Shown here: positions 1 through 11,890 of the stretch, in pieces
Position numbering within the stretch: position 1 is the stretch's first letter
How the letters are laid out: each line of letters starts with the position of its first letter
Assembly: GCF_028372415.1 (NCBI RefSeq)
Contig: NC_092872.1
Coordinates: 259,867,008 to 259,931,007 of the forward strand
Direction of reading: 5' to 3'
Length of the DNA: 64,000 bases
From: Notamacropus eugenii
Taxonomy: Eukaryota > Chordata > Mammalia > Diprotodontia > Macropodidae
The notes under the pieces: generated by a model
Seen by the model: the letters and a program-made list of their open reading frames with translations, nothing else
Told to the model about the DNA's origin: nothing
The model's database searches: none
Made by a program: the position numbers and the translations under genes

Positions 1-1020
1 AACCTTACTTGCCCTGCCTTAGTTATGGCTCTGATGACAATTAGAAAAGGTCAACTGATATCAGTGGCTCAATTTCTCTGAAATTGGATGAGGAAAACTA
101 TATTTTTCATTCACCTCAAACTGTAATGTAGCATTTCCTTCAATTATTTTAAAATATTATTCTAAGAAGAAGTCCACAGGCTTCACCAGACTGCCAAAGG
201 GGGTCCATGATATTAAAAAAAATTAAGAACCCCTGCCCTGGAGGATGTCTGGGGTCCCTTATAGCTTTAAACCTGCAGGAAGGAGCAGCTCCTCAAAGTC
301 AATGTAGTTTTCCATTTGAGCCACACAACAGCCACACACCAGAATAGGCAGGGTAGGGACCCATGGAATCCTCAAACCCAGGACTTATTTGTAGCTGGTG
401 GTGTTTTTAGAAATACTTTTGTTTAATCCATTGTGAAGTAGGGGGAAGGTGATTCAATGTTGTTTTATTTAGTCATTTTTCAGTCATATCTGACTCTTTG
501 TGACCCTATTTGGGGTTTTCTTGGTGAAGATACTCGAGTGGTTTTTCATTTCTTTCTCCAGTTCATTTTACAGGTGAGAAAACTGAGACAAACAGGATGA
601 AGTGACTTGCCCAGGGTCACACAGCTGAGAAGTGTCTGAGGATGAATTTGAACTCACCTGAGGATCTGGTGCCACTTAGCTGCCCAGGTAATTCAAGGCA
701 ATGGTCAAAATAGGCAAGGTAGGACCAAGGACTGGAAGGAATCTCAGAGATCATCCAGCTAGGTGGATATCATGAGAACACTGAGCTTGTATCCAAGAAC
801 ACTGAGTTTAAATTGGACCTCAGATATTTCCTAGCTGAGTGACTCTGGGCAAGTCACTTAAACTCTGTTTGTCTCAGTTTCTTCCACTGTGAAATGGATA
901 TAATAACACCACCAACCTCCCAACTGTTGTGAGGATCACATGAGATAATATTTGTAAAGTGTTTGGGGTACAGGAGGCGCTTTATAAATGTTAGCTATTA
1001 TTATTATCATCCTTCAGTCT
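1..1020. repeat. hAT-like repeat and two SINEs
   Basis: About 90-235 is the dispersed repeat ending 'attaagaacccctg'. About 440-690 is a marsupial SINE on the minus strand ('ttttacaggtgagaaaactgag', 'ggtcacacagct'). About 750-1015 is a SINE on the plus strand ending 'gctttataaatgttagctattatt'. Confidence 0.6.
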
Positions 1021-2440
1021 AAACTCCATTTTATTCCTTATTATTATGTGACCCTAGACAATTCCCTTCCCCTCTCCAGGCCTTCCTTTTGTATCTTTTA
1101 GGCCCACATCCTAATTCTCCACTTTGAGTGAGACCCCTTGCAGCGAAGTTGGCTCTCGATGCATTTTCTGGAATCAGAGAATATCAGAAGGGAAAGGGAT
1201 CTCAAAGACCAGCTAGTTCAACTCAAACCAGAAAGCTTGCTACCACATCCCCAAGATGTCCTCATGAATGAATGAATGAAAAAGCATTTATTAAGTGCTC
1301 ACAGTGTGCCAAGCACCTGAGGTTACAAATATAAGCAAGCATGATAGTAACTGCTCTCACGGAACTTGTATTCTAACTGGAGAAACGTAGAAAATAAAGG
1401 GGAACTCCGGGGGGCAAGTAGAGGGGGTACTTATATGCAGCTTGGTTTGGAAGTGACTGTGGAGGCCTGGCTCTGGACAAGACAAGGCCAAAAGTCACCT
1501 ATGGGAACCAGTGTCTCTTTGAACACCTCCAGGGAGGGGGAGCTTACCACTTGACCAAGCAGCTGCTCTTTACTTCTACATAGACCAGACCTGGGTTACT
1601 TGACACTTAGCCAGTGAAATCTGGAAAGGGAATCTTTGAAAGCATCAGGGGCCTGGGTGTTATGCCCCTCCTTAGGGTGAGAGTTCAGAAAGTCATGCAT
1701 TGGGAATAAAAAATTGATGAGCATTTTAGAACAGAATTTGCAGCGCTGGACAGGTCATAATTACGTTCAGTTCGTCCTTTTTTCAGATTCTTCAGCATTT
1801 ACTGTTCAGCATGTTGGCACAGGAAGGACCTGGGAAAAGATCTATCTGACCCCTTCATTATGCAAGTGAGAAAACTGAGGCTTGGGGAAGGTGAGACCTC
1901 CAGCGATGGGGAGCTCACTACTTGCCCAAGGGCATACATAGGATCATAGGATTAGAGCTAGAGACCACCTTGAAAAAGATTGAATCTTTCACTTTACAGA
2001 TGAGGAAACTGAGGACCAAGGACTTGCCCAAGGAAGTAAACATCAGAGAGTACTTGTTCCATCCTACTTCTCAAGATTCTCTGATCATCAGGCATGACGA
2101 AGAATTACATGAGATTAAAAAGGGTGGTTGACTCACAGGATTTAGAGCTGAAAGGAGCTCAGAGAGAGCTCAGAGTCCCTGTACTGGTGGAGAAAGTGCC
2201 TGTGCTGATGAGATCACAGTTCCTCTGAACCAGACTAACACAACCAAAAGAATTCTGGATTTCTGGGTTGGAGGACCTGGGTTCGAATCCTAACTGTCAT
2301 TTATTACCTGTGTGACCTTGGACAATTTATGTAACTTCTCTGGGCCTCAGTTTTCCCACTTGCAAAATGTAGGGTTTTAACTTCCAAGTTCCCTTCCAGC
2401 GAGAACTTTATGAGTCTATGAATTAATCTAGATAGCTACT
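1021..2440. repeat. MIR pieces and a short unassigned repeat
   Basis: About 1265-1380 begins 'gcatttattaagtgctcacagtgtgcc', a phrase seen again at 16290, 26250, 36960 and 56590, so it is an unassigned dispersed repeat. MIR copies lie near 1860-2040 (-) and 2240-2420 (+). The remainder is not recognised. Confidence 0.5.
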
Positions 2441-3600
2441 CGTTTGAAGAGTCCAACAGCTCCCTGCCCAAAAGAGGAAAGAAACAGTCCCAGAAACCTG
2501 CCATGCTCACTCACTGTGAAATGTTGACTGTGAACCATTCTCAGCAAGATCAGCTTCAGGATGGAGGAGCTGAAATGCAGCTGGGGCACTCTAGCAGGTG
2601 CCCAGTACATTCACTGGTGATGATGAGCAGGGAAAGAACCATCTGCCAGTGTGTGTCCTGATCAGACAGCTGAATTTCATCTATTGACAACTGAAGAACC
2701 CAGTCAGTGCTGGGTCCTCTCAAAGCCCTTTTCAGCACCGGACCACAGCTCTTCATTGAGCTAAAGCCTCACTAGTGCAGGAAGTCAAAGACTTGCTAAT
2801 CTCAATGGAAAAATGCTAGCTATGTGCTCCCACAGTGTCCTAGCCTGGGAAACATGGTAGTGAGGAGGGGGGTGGGGCAGGGATCTCAGTTCTCATCCTC
2901 ACACATGCCAACCCCCTCCTCCCAGGGCTGGCAATTTCTCTTTGTGCGGCCCTTAAACCGCCAGTGAAGTTTGCCAGTAGGAATGCCCTGGCCCCAGCTG
3001 CCCCGCCGCCGCTGCCGCCTCTGTGTTCCATCTCCAGAGGAGCCCCAAGATGCCAAGAAGTGACTCAGCACTCTGCCCAGTTAAGGCCCCCAAACCTAGC
3101 TTGGCAAGGCCCCCAGCCCCTTCTCTCCATCTGCTCCAGACAGCCCTTTCTAAGAAGCTCTGGTGACTCTATCTCTAGGACACAATACGGATTCCTCTCA
3201 TTGGCATTTAAAGTTGAATGATGAGCACATGTCCTATTCGGAGAGATGAGATTCATCTTCTGATAGCTGAAGGTCTCCCCTGAGGCCCCTCCTCACCTCC
3301 ACCTCTAGAACCTTTCACTTCCTTCAGTCTTCAATCCACAACTACAGGATTATTGTGTCTCTGTCCCTGGCACATTCTAAACATTGAACAAACACTTGCT
3401 GAAATGAATCAGTACTTGATTGATAAATGTGGATGGAGCACCTCCAATTTAGCCAGCCAGGGACAGGTACTGTGAGTGACATGAGAAGGGCTGATAAGAC
3501 CTAGTTCTTGCCTTCAATGAGCTTCTAGTTCAGAAGGGGAAACAAAACCATCTCGATGAGAAAAATGAACATAACAATATAGAATAAAATAGGAGATGGG
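2441..3600. other. non-repetitive stretch with a GC-rich core
   Basis: No repeat is recognised between about 2440 and 3340. Part of it (2840-3190) is unusually C-rich, including 'ccccgccgccgctgccgcc' and an AP-1-type TGACTCA at 3061-3067. No convincing exon is seen. About 3350-3560 holds the dispersed 'aacacttgctgaa' type repeat. Confidence 0.45.
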
Positions 3601-6600
3601 ACTGGAGATTAAGTCGCTGGGGGACCAAGGGCAAGATACCTCCTCACTGTGGGCCCCAGTTTCTTCATCTGGGAGTTTAAGTAACTACAAAACATAGATT
3701 GAGAGCTTAAAGCCAGACTGCTCCAACTCCCCCTTATTTTATAGAGGAAGATAATGGAGGCCCATAGAAAGTACGGAACTCGACTAAGGTCATTCAAGTA
3801 ATAAATGCCAGGGCCAGGATCCCAACCCAAATGGAGGACTCCCTTCCAAGGCGCTGACCTTTCCTTAAATTTTATTTTGCAAGTTTCCTTTTCCTTCTGT
3901 GCCAGTCTCATAAATGAGGTCTTGTAGGGTGTCCATTTTTAAAATCTAAAACATCAGTGCTTCAGGTATTTGTGATTTCTTTAGTGTGGCCGCTCTCTCC
4001 ACCAGTGGAAATCCCACAATTCTTTATGATGTCTTCAGATGTCCCCCAAATCTCTTCCCCAAGGACAGCTTCTCCAAACTTAGCTAGATTGGTCATTGGG
4101 AGAAGAGAACACAAGCCATCACTGGGCCCCCAGGCAGAACCTGGGCCTGCCAGAGTTTGTCATCCATTGGCCTAGCTTCCCAGGATCTAGAGTGTCCAGA
4201 TCCAAGGCTACTTTCCACAGGCTTCAAGACACTTAAACACTTTAATGGAACCAGACTCCAAATCTGTGAAGCAACCCCTTCTGCTGGTGAAGATCTAAAT
4301 TCATCTTTGTCTTATCCTAGCGCCATAGTGTGTTAGGATTGGCATCAGAAAGACGCATCTTCATAAGCTCAAATTCAGCCTCAGACACTTGCTAGCTATG
4401 TGACCCTGAGCAAGTCACTGGACCCAATTTCCTTATCTGTAAAATGACCTGGAGGAGGAAATGGCAAGTCACTCTAGTGTCTTTGTCAAGAAAGCCCCAT
4501 GAATGGACACAAGTCAAATGACTCAACAACATCTGATCCAATCAGCTCTGGTCCATAGCCTTCCCCCAATCCTTATGGTTCTGTTGATTGTCACATGTTC
4601 ATTGAATGTCTGTATTATTTCATTCCAACCTTGAACTTGACCTACTAAACCAGACTGAGTCATACCTGGCCCACTAGATTTTTGCTTTCAACACCTATCT
4701 GACTCATCACCATTTCCCATGATACCTGTTCTGGATAAACAGAGAAGCATTATGCTATAGGGAAAAAAGGGCTGAATTTGGAGTCAGCAGACCTGGGTTG
4801 AAATCCTGGTCTTGCCATGTGCTACCAGTGTGACCTTGGGCAAGTCATTTAGATTCTCTAGACCTCATTTACTCATTTGCAAAGTGAGGGAAGGGCTAGG
4901 ACTGGTAGAATTCTGGATCTATGATTCCAAGTCTCCCCTCCTTGAGCACGTCTTCATTGATCATGTGCTGATGGCCATCATGAACCTTTTGGGTCACCTG
5001 AAATTTCAATTCTTTTGAGACTGAGGTGCTCTCTGATTCATAGTCCTATGGCATTGTCAAAGAAATATTGATGTTAATGACTGTTTGGATAATAGGCAAT
5101 ATCTTGGGAATCTCTGAAGTGTTGCCCAGTTCCTGAAGTGTCAACCAGCCCTTGCCTCTTCTAATTCATTCTGGACCCAGCTCACTGTCTATCAGCCATG
5201 GCTGTATAAGACACTCCCAGCGTGTTTCCCCGCTAAGCTTACTGCTCCTTTACTCACTCTGTATATATCTTTGGAACTTTGGGTTCAAGTCTGGATACAT
5301 TTGCATAAGGCTTTTATCATTGGTGGAGAGATACTTGCCAATTTACTCAAACCCTGGGTTATAACTTCCTGGACACAATACACGGAAATGTGATAGACAT
5401 TTGATCTTCCTCTCTCTCTCTCTCTCTCTCCCTATGTATCTATCTATCTCCTCCTTTTTATCCTCCTTTTCCTCCTTTTCTTCTTCTCATCTTCCTCCCT
5501 CCCAGTTTCCCATTCTATCTCACAAAATCAGGGGATTTATAATGGAGAGAAAAGCAACCACCTCTAACAGCTATATAGGTATGTATTGGACATTTTTTTC
5601 CTGTAAAAAACCCCAACAAAACAGTTTCTTAGCATGTTGCCTCTCCCATGTGAGGGCAAAGACCATGTTTTTGCCTTTCTTTGTGTTCCTAGCACTTAAC
5701 ATAGTGCTTGTCACACAGCAAACACTTAATGAATATTTGTTTGACCGGCTGGGTCCAGCTCCATGGGTTGCCCCTTCAACTTCACACAGCCAGCTAGACA
5801 AGAGGCATTCTCCATACAATTATCAAGACTTCTCAAGATTTCATGACACTTGACATATTGCAAAATCAGGGCTGGGCATCTCTGCCTGGAAGCATGGGCA
5901 ACTCCTTTACAAATGCAGGATCCCAGGACTCTTAGCTCTTTCAAGTTGGGAAAACTGAAAACAAGAAGGGGCCCAGAGGCCCTGGAGGTTACCAGAGGAG
6001 GTGCAGTCTTTAAAGGAGGACAAGTAAGGGTTGGTTTCCGTGTACTCCTTTGCATTGTTATGACTCTTTTCCATCAGAAGTCAAGGGTTTTGTAACTGAG
6101 CTCTGTGGTTACAAACTCAGTGGTTACAAAATAGGTGCTTTTATAAGACTGGAGTATTATGATTAGTACAATGTCACAAAAGTCAGCTTGTTCCAAAGGG
6201 TGTTGGGCACTTTGTCCTCTTCCCTAAAGAGAGTCAGGGAAGCATGAGTTCATCACCTCCTGCCTCTAAGATTTGCTAGCTATGTGACTCAGGTAAGACA
6301 ATTAACATCTCTGAACTTCTATTTCCTCATGTGCAAAATGGAAATAATGATCCTTGTAGGATGATCCAGTGAACAGAGGGCCAGCCTCCTACCTCTTCCA
6401 CCCCTTGGCTATGTGAGCCTTCACCTCTGGTCCACAATGTCTTTTGCTATAAAAATGAAGGTTTTTCTAGATGATTCTGGTGCTGAATCCTGTGATGGCT
6501 GTGTTGTTCAGATAATATGCTGAGACAGTGGATGAACCAAAATTAGAATCCAGTTCTCCAGACTTCCAGATCAGGGTTCCCCAAGCTAAGTGATCTCCTA
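3601..6600. other. intergenic DNA with MIR, SINE and L2 pieces
   Basis: MIR-type pieces lie at about 3600-3680 and 3700-3860. A SINE lies at 4330-4540 (+) and MIR at 4750-4950 (+). A (CT)n/TATC patch lies at 5405-5450, an L2 3' tail at 5630-5745 (+) and MIR at 6255-6360 (+). About 5020-5400 and 5750-6240 are unassigned. Confidence 0.5.
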
Positions 6601-6749
6601 CATCTCCCTGTCTCTATACTATTTCCTTGAGGGCCTTCCTCAGTTTCCATCCCTGATTAATCCATCCAGCCTGAGTCTTCCTCCTGAAGTCCACTTTTGT
6701 CAAACACTATCAACTATTTGGCTCACATTCTTTTCACCTACTTTATACC

Positions 6750-8120
6750 TTTGTGTGCTCTGTATGTTTTTCAAATTTGCTGGTACATTGAGTGCAGCAC
6801 TTTGACAGCATCATCTTTTAGGAATCTAAATAGCTCAGCTGTAATTCCATCACCTCCAGTGGCCTTATTGTTAGCAATGCTTCCTGAGGCCCACTTGATT
6901 TCATTCTCCAGGATTTCTGGCTCTAGGTGAGTAACATGGTTATTGGTGATGTTAAAAATCTTTCTTGTATGTTCCTTTTGTGTTTCTTACCACTTCTTCT
7001 TAATCTCTTCCACTTCTGTTAAGTCCCTACCATGTTTGTCTTTTATCATGCCCATTTTTGCCTGAAATGTTCCCTTGATATTTCTAATCTCCTTGAAGAG
7101 ATCTCTTGTCTTTCCCATTCTATCGTTTTCTTCTATTTCTTGCATTGCACATTTAAGAAAACCTTCTTATCTCTCCTTGCTGTTCTTTGAAATTCTGCTT
7201 TCAGTTGGATATATTTTTTCCATTCTCCTTTACCTTTCCTTCTTTCCTAATTTATTTGTAAAGTCTCATCAAACAGCCATTTAGATTTCTTGCTCTTATT
7301 TTTCTTTGGAATGTTTGTTCCAGCTGAGCTATTTAAAATGCTAAAAGATGATACTGTTAAAGTACTGCAGTCAATATGCCAGCAAATTTGGAAAACTGAA
7401 CAGTGGCCACTGGAGTAGAAAAGATCAGTTTATGTCCCACTCCTAAAGAAGGACAATGCCAAGGAATGTTCAAACTACTGAACAATTATGTTCATTTCAC
7501 ACTCTAGCAAGGTTATGCTCAAGATTCTGTAAGGTAGACTTCAGCAATATGTGAACTAAGAATTACCAGAAGAGTAGTCTGGTTTTTGAAGAGGCAGAGG
7601 AACTAGAGACCAAATTGCCAACATTTGTTGGATTATGGAGAAAGCAAAGGAGTTCCAGAAAAAAACAACTACTTCTGCTTCATTGACTACACTAAAACCT
7701 TTGACTGTGTGGATCACAACTAAATGTGGCAAGTCCTCAAAGAGATAGGAGTATCAGACATCTAACTTGTCTCCTGAGGAACCTGAATGCGGGCCAAGAA
7801 TCTACAGAACCAAACATGGAACAACTGATTGGTTTAAGATTGGAAAAGGAGTATGACAAAACTATATATTGTCACCTTATTTAATTTATATGCAGAGTGC
7901 ATCATGTAAAATGCCAGGCTGGATGAATCAAAAGTCAGAGTTCAGACTGCCAGAAGAAATAACAACCTCAGATATGTAGATGATACCATTCTGATGATAG
8001 AAAGTGAAGAAGAATAAAGAAGTCTCTAGATAAGGGTTGAAAGAGGAGAGTATAAAAGCTGACTTAAAGCTTAACATAAAAAAAGAAACAACTAAGATCT
8101 TGGCATACAGAGAATTACTA
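6750..8120 (+). mobile_element. BovB-like RTE LINE with inverted 5' part
   Basis: From ~7319 to ~8115 the + strand follows BovB/RTE ORF2 order: 'gctgagctatttaaaatgct', 'cagcaaatttggaaaactga', 'gaggcagaggaactagagac', 'ttgactgtgtggatcacaac', 'catggaacaactgattgg', 'tatatgcagagtgcatcatg'. From ~6750 to ~7315 the minus strand carries the sequence that should precede it ('gaatgggaaagacaagagat', 'ggaggtgatggaattaca'). The left end repeats 'cagctgagctattta' in inverse. It is full of stops and inactive. Confidence 0.8.
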
Positions 8121-8129
8121 CAAATATAG

Positions 8130-9000
8130 AAGAACAAAGTCATCCCCTAATAGATAAAAGATTGAAGATTATGAGCAGGCAGTTTCTAAAGAAGAAATGC
8201 AGGATATTGACAATCATATGAGAAATGAACCAAATCTCTAATCTCTAATAACAAAAATGCAAATTAAAACAATTCTGAAGTTCCATCTCACATCCATCAG
8301 ATGGGCAAAGTTGACAAAAAAGGAAAATAAAAAATGTTGGAGGGGCTATGAGCAAACAGGCACATGGATTCACTGTTGGATCTATGAATTGGTCTAGCCA
8401 TTCTAGAGAGCAATGTTAAACTATGCCTAGAAAATTAACAAACTGTGCATAACCTTTGACCCAGCAATAGTTTTAATAGGTATAACATCCCAAAGAAGCC
8501 AAACATAATAAAGAGAGCTGTGTGTACAAAATGTTTATATATATGTATATACATACAACCATATTTATAATGTGTGTATATATGCACCCTTTTCTTTGAA
8601 AAAAAGGATTGGGAAAAATGAGTAACCATCAGCTGGGGAAGAGCCAAACAAATTGGTATATTAATGTAATGGAATATTACTCCTCCTTAAGAAATAACAA
8701 GTATGGCAAATTCAGAGAAGCTTAGAAAGCCTCGTATTAAGTGATATAGAATGAGGTGAGTAGAACTGAGAGACAATGACCATAACAATATAAAGGAAAA
8801 TAATTTTGAATATGATCAATCATTTGATCAATCATCATTGATGATGAAGTATGTTTCCCACTTCTTGGTACAGAGATGGTGGACTAGAGGCATAGAATAA
8901 GAAATATCATTTTCAGATGTGACCAGTGTGTTGAATTGTTTTGATTAACTATACTAACTGGTTACAAGGGAGAGCTTCTAAGTGGGACTAGGGGAAGAGT
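8130..9000 (+). mobile_element. L1 LINE 3' fragment
   Basis: Landmarks are 'atgagcaggcagtttctaaag', 'atgcaaattaaaacaattctg', 'gccattctagagagcaatg', 'tgacccagcaatag', 'gaatattactcctcc'. It abuts the BovB-like copy on the left, with a TA-rich simple repeat inside (8530-8590). Confidence 0.7.
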
Positions 9001-9014
9001 TAGTAGGTAGTGGT

Positions 9015-9310
9015 AAGAGATTTTTTTTCCTATTAAATGCATGTTGCATAGAAGAATTAAAATGAAAGGGGAAAATCATAAAATGAAACAAAACATAATA
9101 TAATACAAAAGAAAATGGTCTGCTTCTGTCTGCGATCCAATTCCGTAGATCTTTCTCTGGATGTAGAAGGTGTTTTGCCTTAAGAGTCCATTGGAAATTT
9201 TTTAAGTCCATGCATTTCAATGAAGTACTAAGTCTACCAGAAAAATTCCTTGCAAACTGTGGTTGTTGCTGTGTACAAAATTTTCCTGGTTCTGCTTCTT
9301 TAAGAAATTT
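9015..9310 (-). mobile_element. L1 LINE 3' fragment (minus strand)
   Basis: It matches the L1 3' UTR seen at 16620-16890 ('tttctctggatgtagaagg', 'gttgttgctgtgtacaaa', 'cctggttctgcttctt'), in the opposite sense to the preceding L1. Confidence 0.7.
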
Positions 9311-9319
9311 TAAAAGAAA

Positions 9320-10175
9320 AAAATTAAAGAACATCAAGAGAACATTTAAAATTACATAGAATAAAACCAAATGTTTCAGAAGGGGCACAAAGAGGAGAAT
9401 TTTGTTACTTCCGTGTTAAATTTTGTTAAACTTTAAAAAAACAAACTGACATAATAGGAGTTCAAGATTTCTTAAGTTCTCCTTTTTTACTCTTTGTATG
9501 CTAAAATATTCATATTTGCTGATGATTTTTAGTTTCATAATAAAAAAGAAAATTTAAGTTAGAAGAAAAAAATAGCCTAAAGTACTAGAGAAGTGAGAGC
9601 TATTCTTACTCATAATCAAGCAGTCAACTATCCACTAAGTGAGATTAACTGTTGGAGTCTTGAATGCCCCAGAAGCAAGGAGAGGGAATGAAGAGGGAGG
9701 ACTGCTACTCATTAGCTGGAGGAGACCTCATATCCAATCTGTCCTAAGGCAGGAAGTCTCTCTAAACTCTCTCCAACAAGTGGTCATACAGATTCTATTG
9801 AAGAGTGAGGGAGAACCCACACTACTCTCCTAGGCAGCACATGCTATTTGGGGATAGCTCTCACTGAGCAGCTTTTCTTTACTACAACCCAAAATTTTCC
9901 TCCTTAGCTCTTGTCACCATTCCAGCTTGCACCCATTTCTGCCGACTAGAGCCAAGAAAGACAACTCTAGTTGTTCTTCCATGCTATCATGCCTCCTCTC
10001 TCTAAGTCTCTAAGTCATCTCTTCTCCAGGTTAAAGACTTCCAGTTCCTTCGACTGGCCCTCATATGAAATGTTCTAGAGGTCCTTGACTGACCGTCTTG
10101 GGATGAAATATTGCCCAAAAGAAATGATGACTCTATTCTAAAGGAGGCTTGGTTTCTTTCACTTAGTGATAGTCA
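9320..10175. other. unassigned AT-rich intergenic DNA
   Basis: I recognise no gene or repeat family in this stretch beyond short A- and T-rich runs. Confidence 0.4.
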
Positions 10176-10179
10176 TGAA

Positions 10180-11440
10180 ACAAGTACCTTACATCCAATT
10201 CCACAGTATATTCTAAATGGATACATGACCTTAGCATTAAAGATCATTAAAAATTAGAAGAGAAACAGATCATTTGTCCTTCACAGTTATGAGTACAGTA
10301 TGTATTCATAATTAAAGAAGAAACAAAGGCAATTACAAAAGATAAGTGATTACATAAAACTGAAGTTTCTGCATAGACAAAATGAATGCACCAATTGTTG
10401 AATGGGAGGTTATATTTGTTTCAAATTTCAGTAAGAGTTTGATATCCAAGGTATAATAAATAGATAGATATAAATATATACATATATATAGCTATTGCCC
10501 AATAGATAAGTAGTCAAAGGATATGAAGATTTGCAAAGTATTCACAACCACATGAAAAAATATCCCAAATCATTAATAAGAGAAATGCAAATTGAAACAA
10601 CCATGAGGTTTCACCTCCTACCCTGAAAATTGGCAATGACAGCAAATAACAACAGTCAATTTTGACAGGGTTATGGGAAGTTAGACATTAAAGCATTGTT
10701 GGTAGAGCTGTGACATGGTACAACCATTTTGAAAGCATTTTAGAATTATGTAAAAACAAAAGGTAGGGGGGACTAAAATGTCCATTTCCTTTGAACTCTA
10801 GTGCTGGATTTTTATGCCAAGAAATCCATTGATAAGAAGAAACTCTCCAATATTTTACACTAAAATATTTATAACAGCACTTTTGTGATAGCAAAAACAA
10901 AAAACAAAAAAGGGGGGGGGGGACAATGTAGATGCCCATGGAAGAGAGCATGGCTAAACAGAGATACATAAATGTAGCAGATTATTGCTGTGCCATAAGA
11001 AATGATTTTGTGATGAACTAAGAGAAATATTGAAAGATCTGTATAAACCAATGCAGAATGAAATAAATAAACAAGAAAATGATATACACAATGACTATAA
11101 AATTTTAATGGGAAGAACAACTTTACACCAAAAACTCCATAGTGAATATAACAAAATTATAAAGGTCAAGCAGGATTCTAATGAAAAACATGAGAGGACT
11201 CCCACAACTCCCTTTTCATGGAGGCAGGAAGTCCCCAGGTATTGTTTTTGGACTTTTTCAATGTATTGATAGATTGTGCTGATTTCTTTTTTCCTTTTCC
11301 TTTCCTTTTTTTTTTTTTTGCTCTTAAAAAAAGATATTATTTGTTATATGGGATGGCTCACTGGGAGAGGAAAGGGGAAGAATGCTGGACAAAAATGATG
11401 ATGCTAAAAACAGAAGACATCAATAAAAACTTTTTTTTAA
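10180..11440 (+). mobile_element. L1 LINE, 5'-truncated, old
   Basis: It follows L1 ORF2 order ('tgaagtttctgcatagacaaa', 'atgcaaattgaaacaacc', 'cattgttggtagagctgtg', 'atttataacagcacttttgtg', 'gatgcccatggaagag', 'gctgtgccataagaaatga') and ends with 'aataaaaactttttttt'. Many stops are present. An internal homopolymer block (10890-10922) has expanded. Confidence 0.7.
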
Positions 11441-11890
11441 CAAAAAGGAGTAGTCATGGGAAAACCACCTAGGAAAATCCCATTTTGTAATTCATCCTTG
11501 AAACATTCCCACCAATTCACATTTGACAGGATTTTATAGATGACAATGGGTTTTCCCATATTGTGGATCGGAGACCTAGAGCTAGAAAGAGCCTTGAGAC
11601 CATTTGGTGAAATAATCAAACCATCAATAAGCCTTTAGTAAACCAGGAATACAAGTGCAAAGAGCAAAAGAATTCCTGCTCTCAAGGAGTTTATATTCTA
11701 ACAGGGAAGACAGTGCAGTAAGGGCAAGTATATACCTCTTTATCTACTTATCTATCTTTCTTTCTTTTTCTGTGTGTGTGTGTGTGTATATACATATACA
11801 TACACATAAGTATATGTATTCTGTGTGCATGTATACATATACAGACACATATATCGACATAAAATAAGTATGGTCCAATCCCCTCATTTT
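11441..11890. other. short repeat piece and TG/TA simple repeat
   Basis: About 11610-11720 has the phrase 'ttcctgctctcaaggagttt', common to an unassigned dispersed repeat. About 11745-11850 holds TATC, TTTC, TG and TA simple repeats. Confidence 0.5.

Noticed and set aside
440-690. Possible tRNA genes from tRNA-like SINE heads
   Set aside because: The sequences continue into SINE bodies, and I could not fold a complete cloverleaf with an intact anticodon arm.
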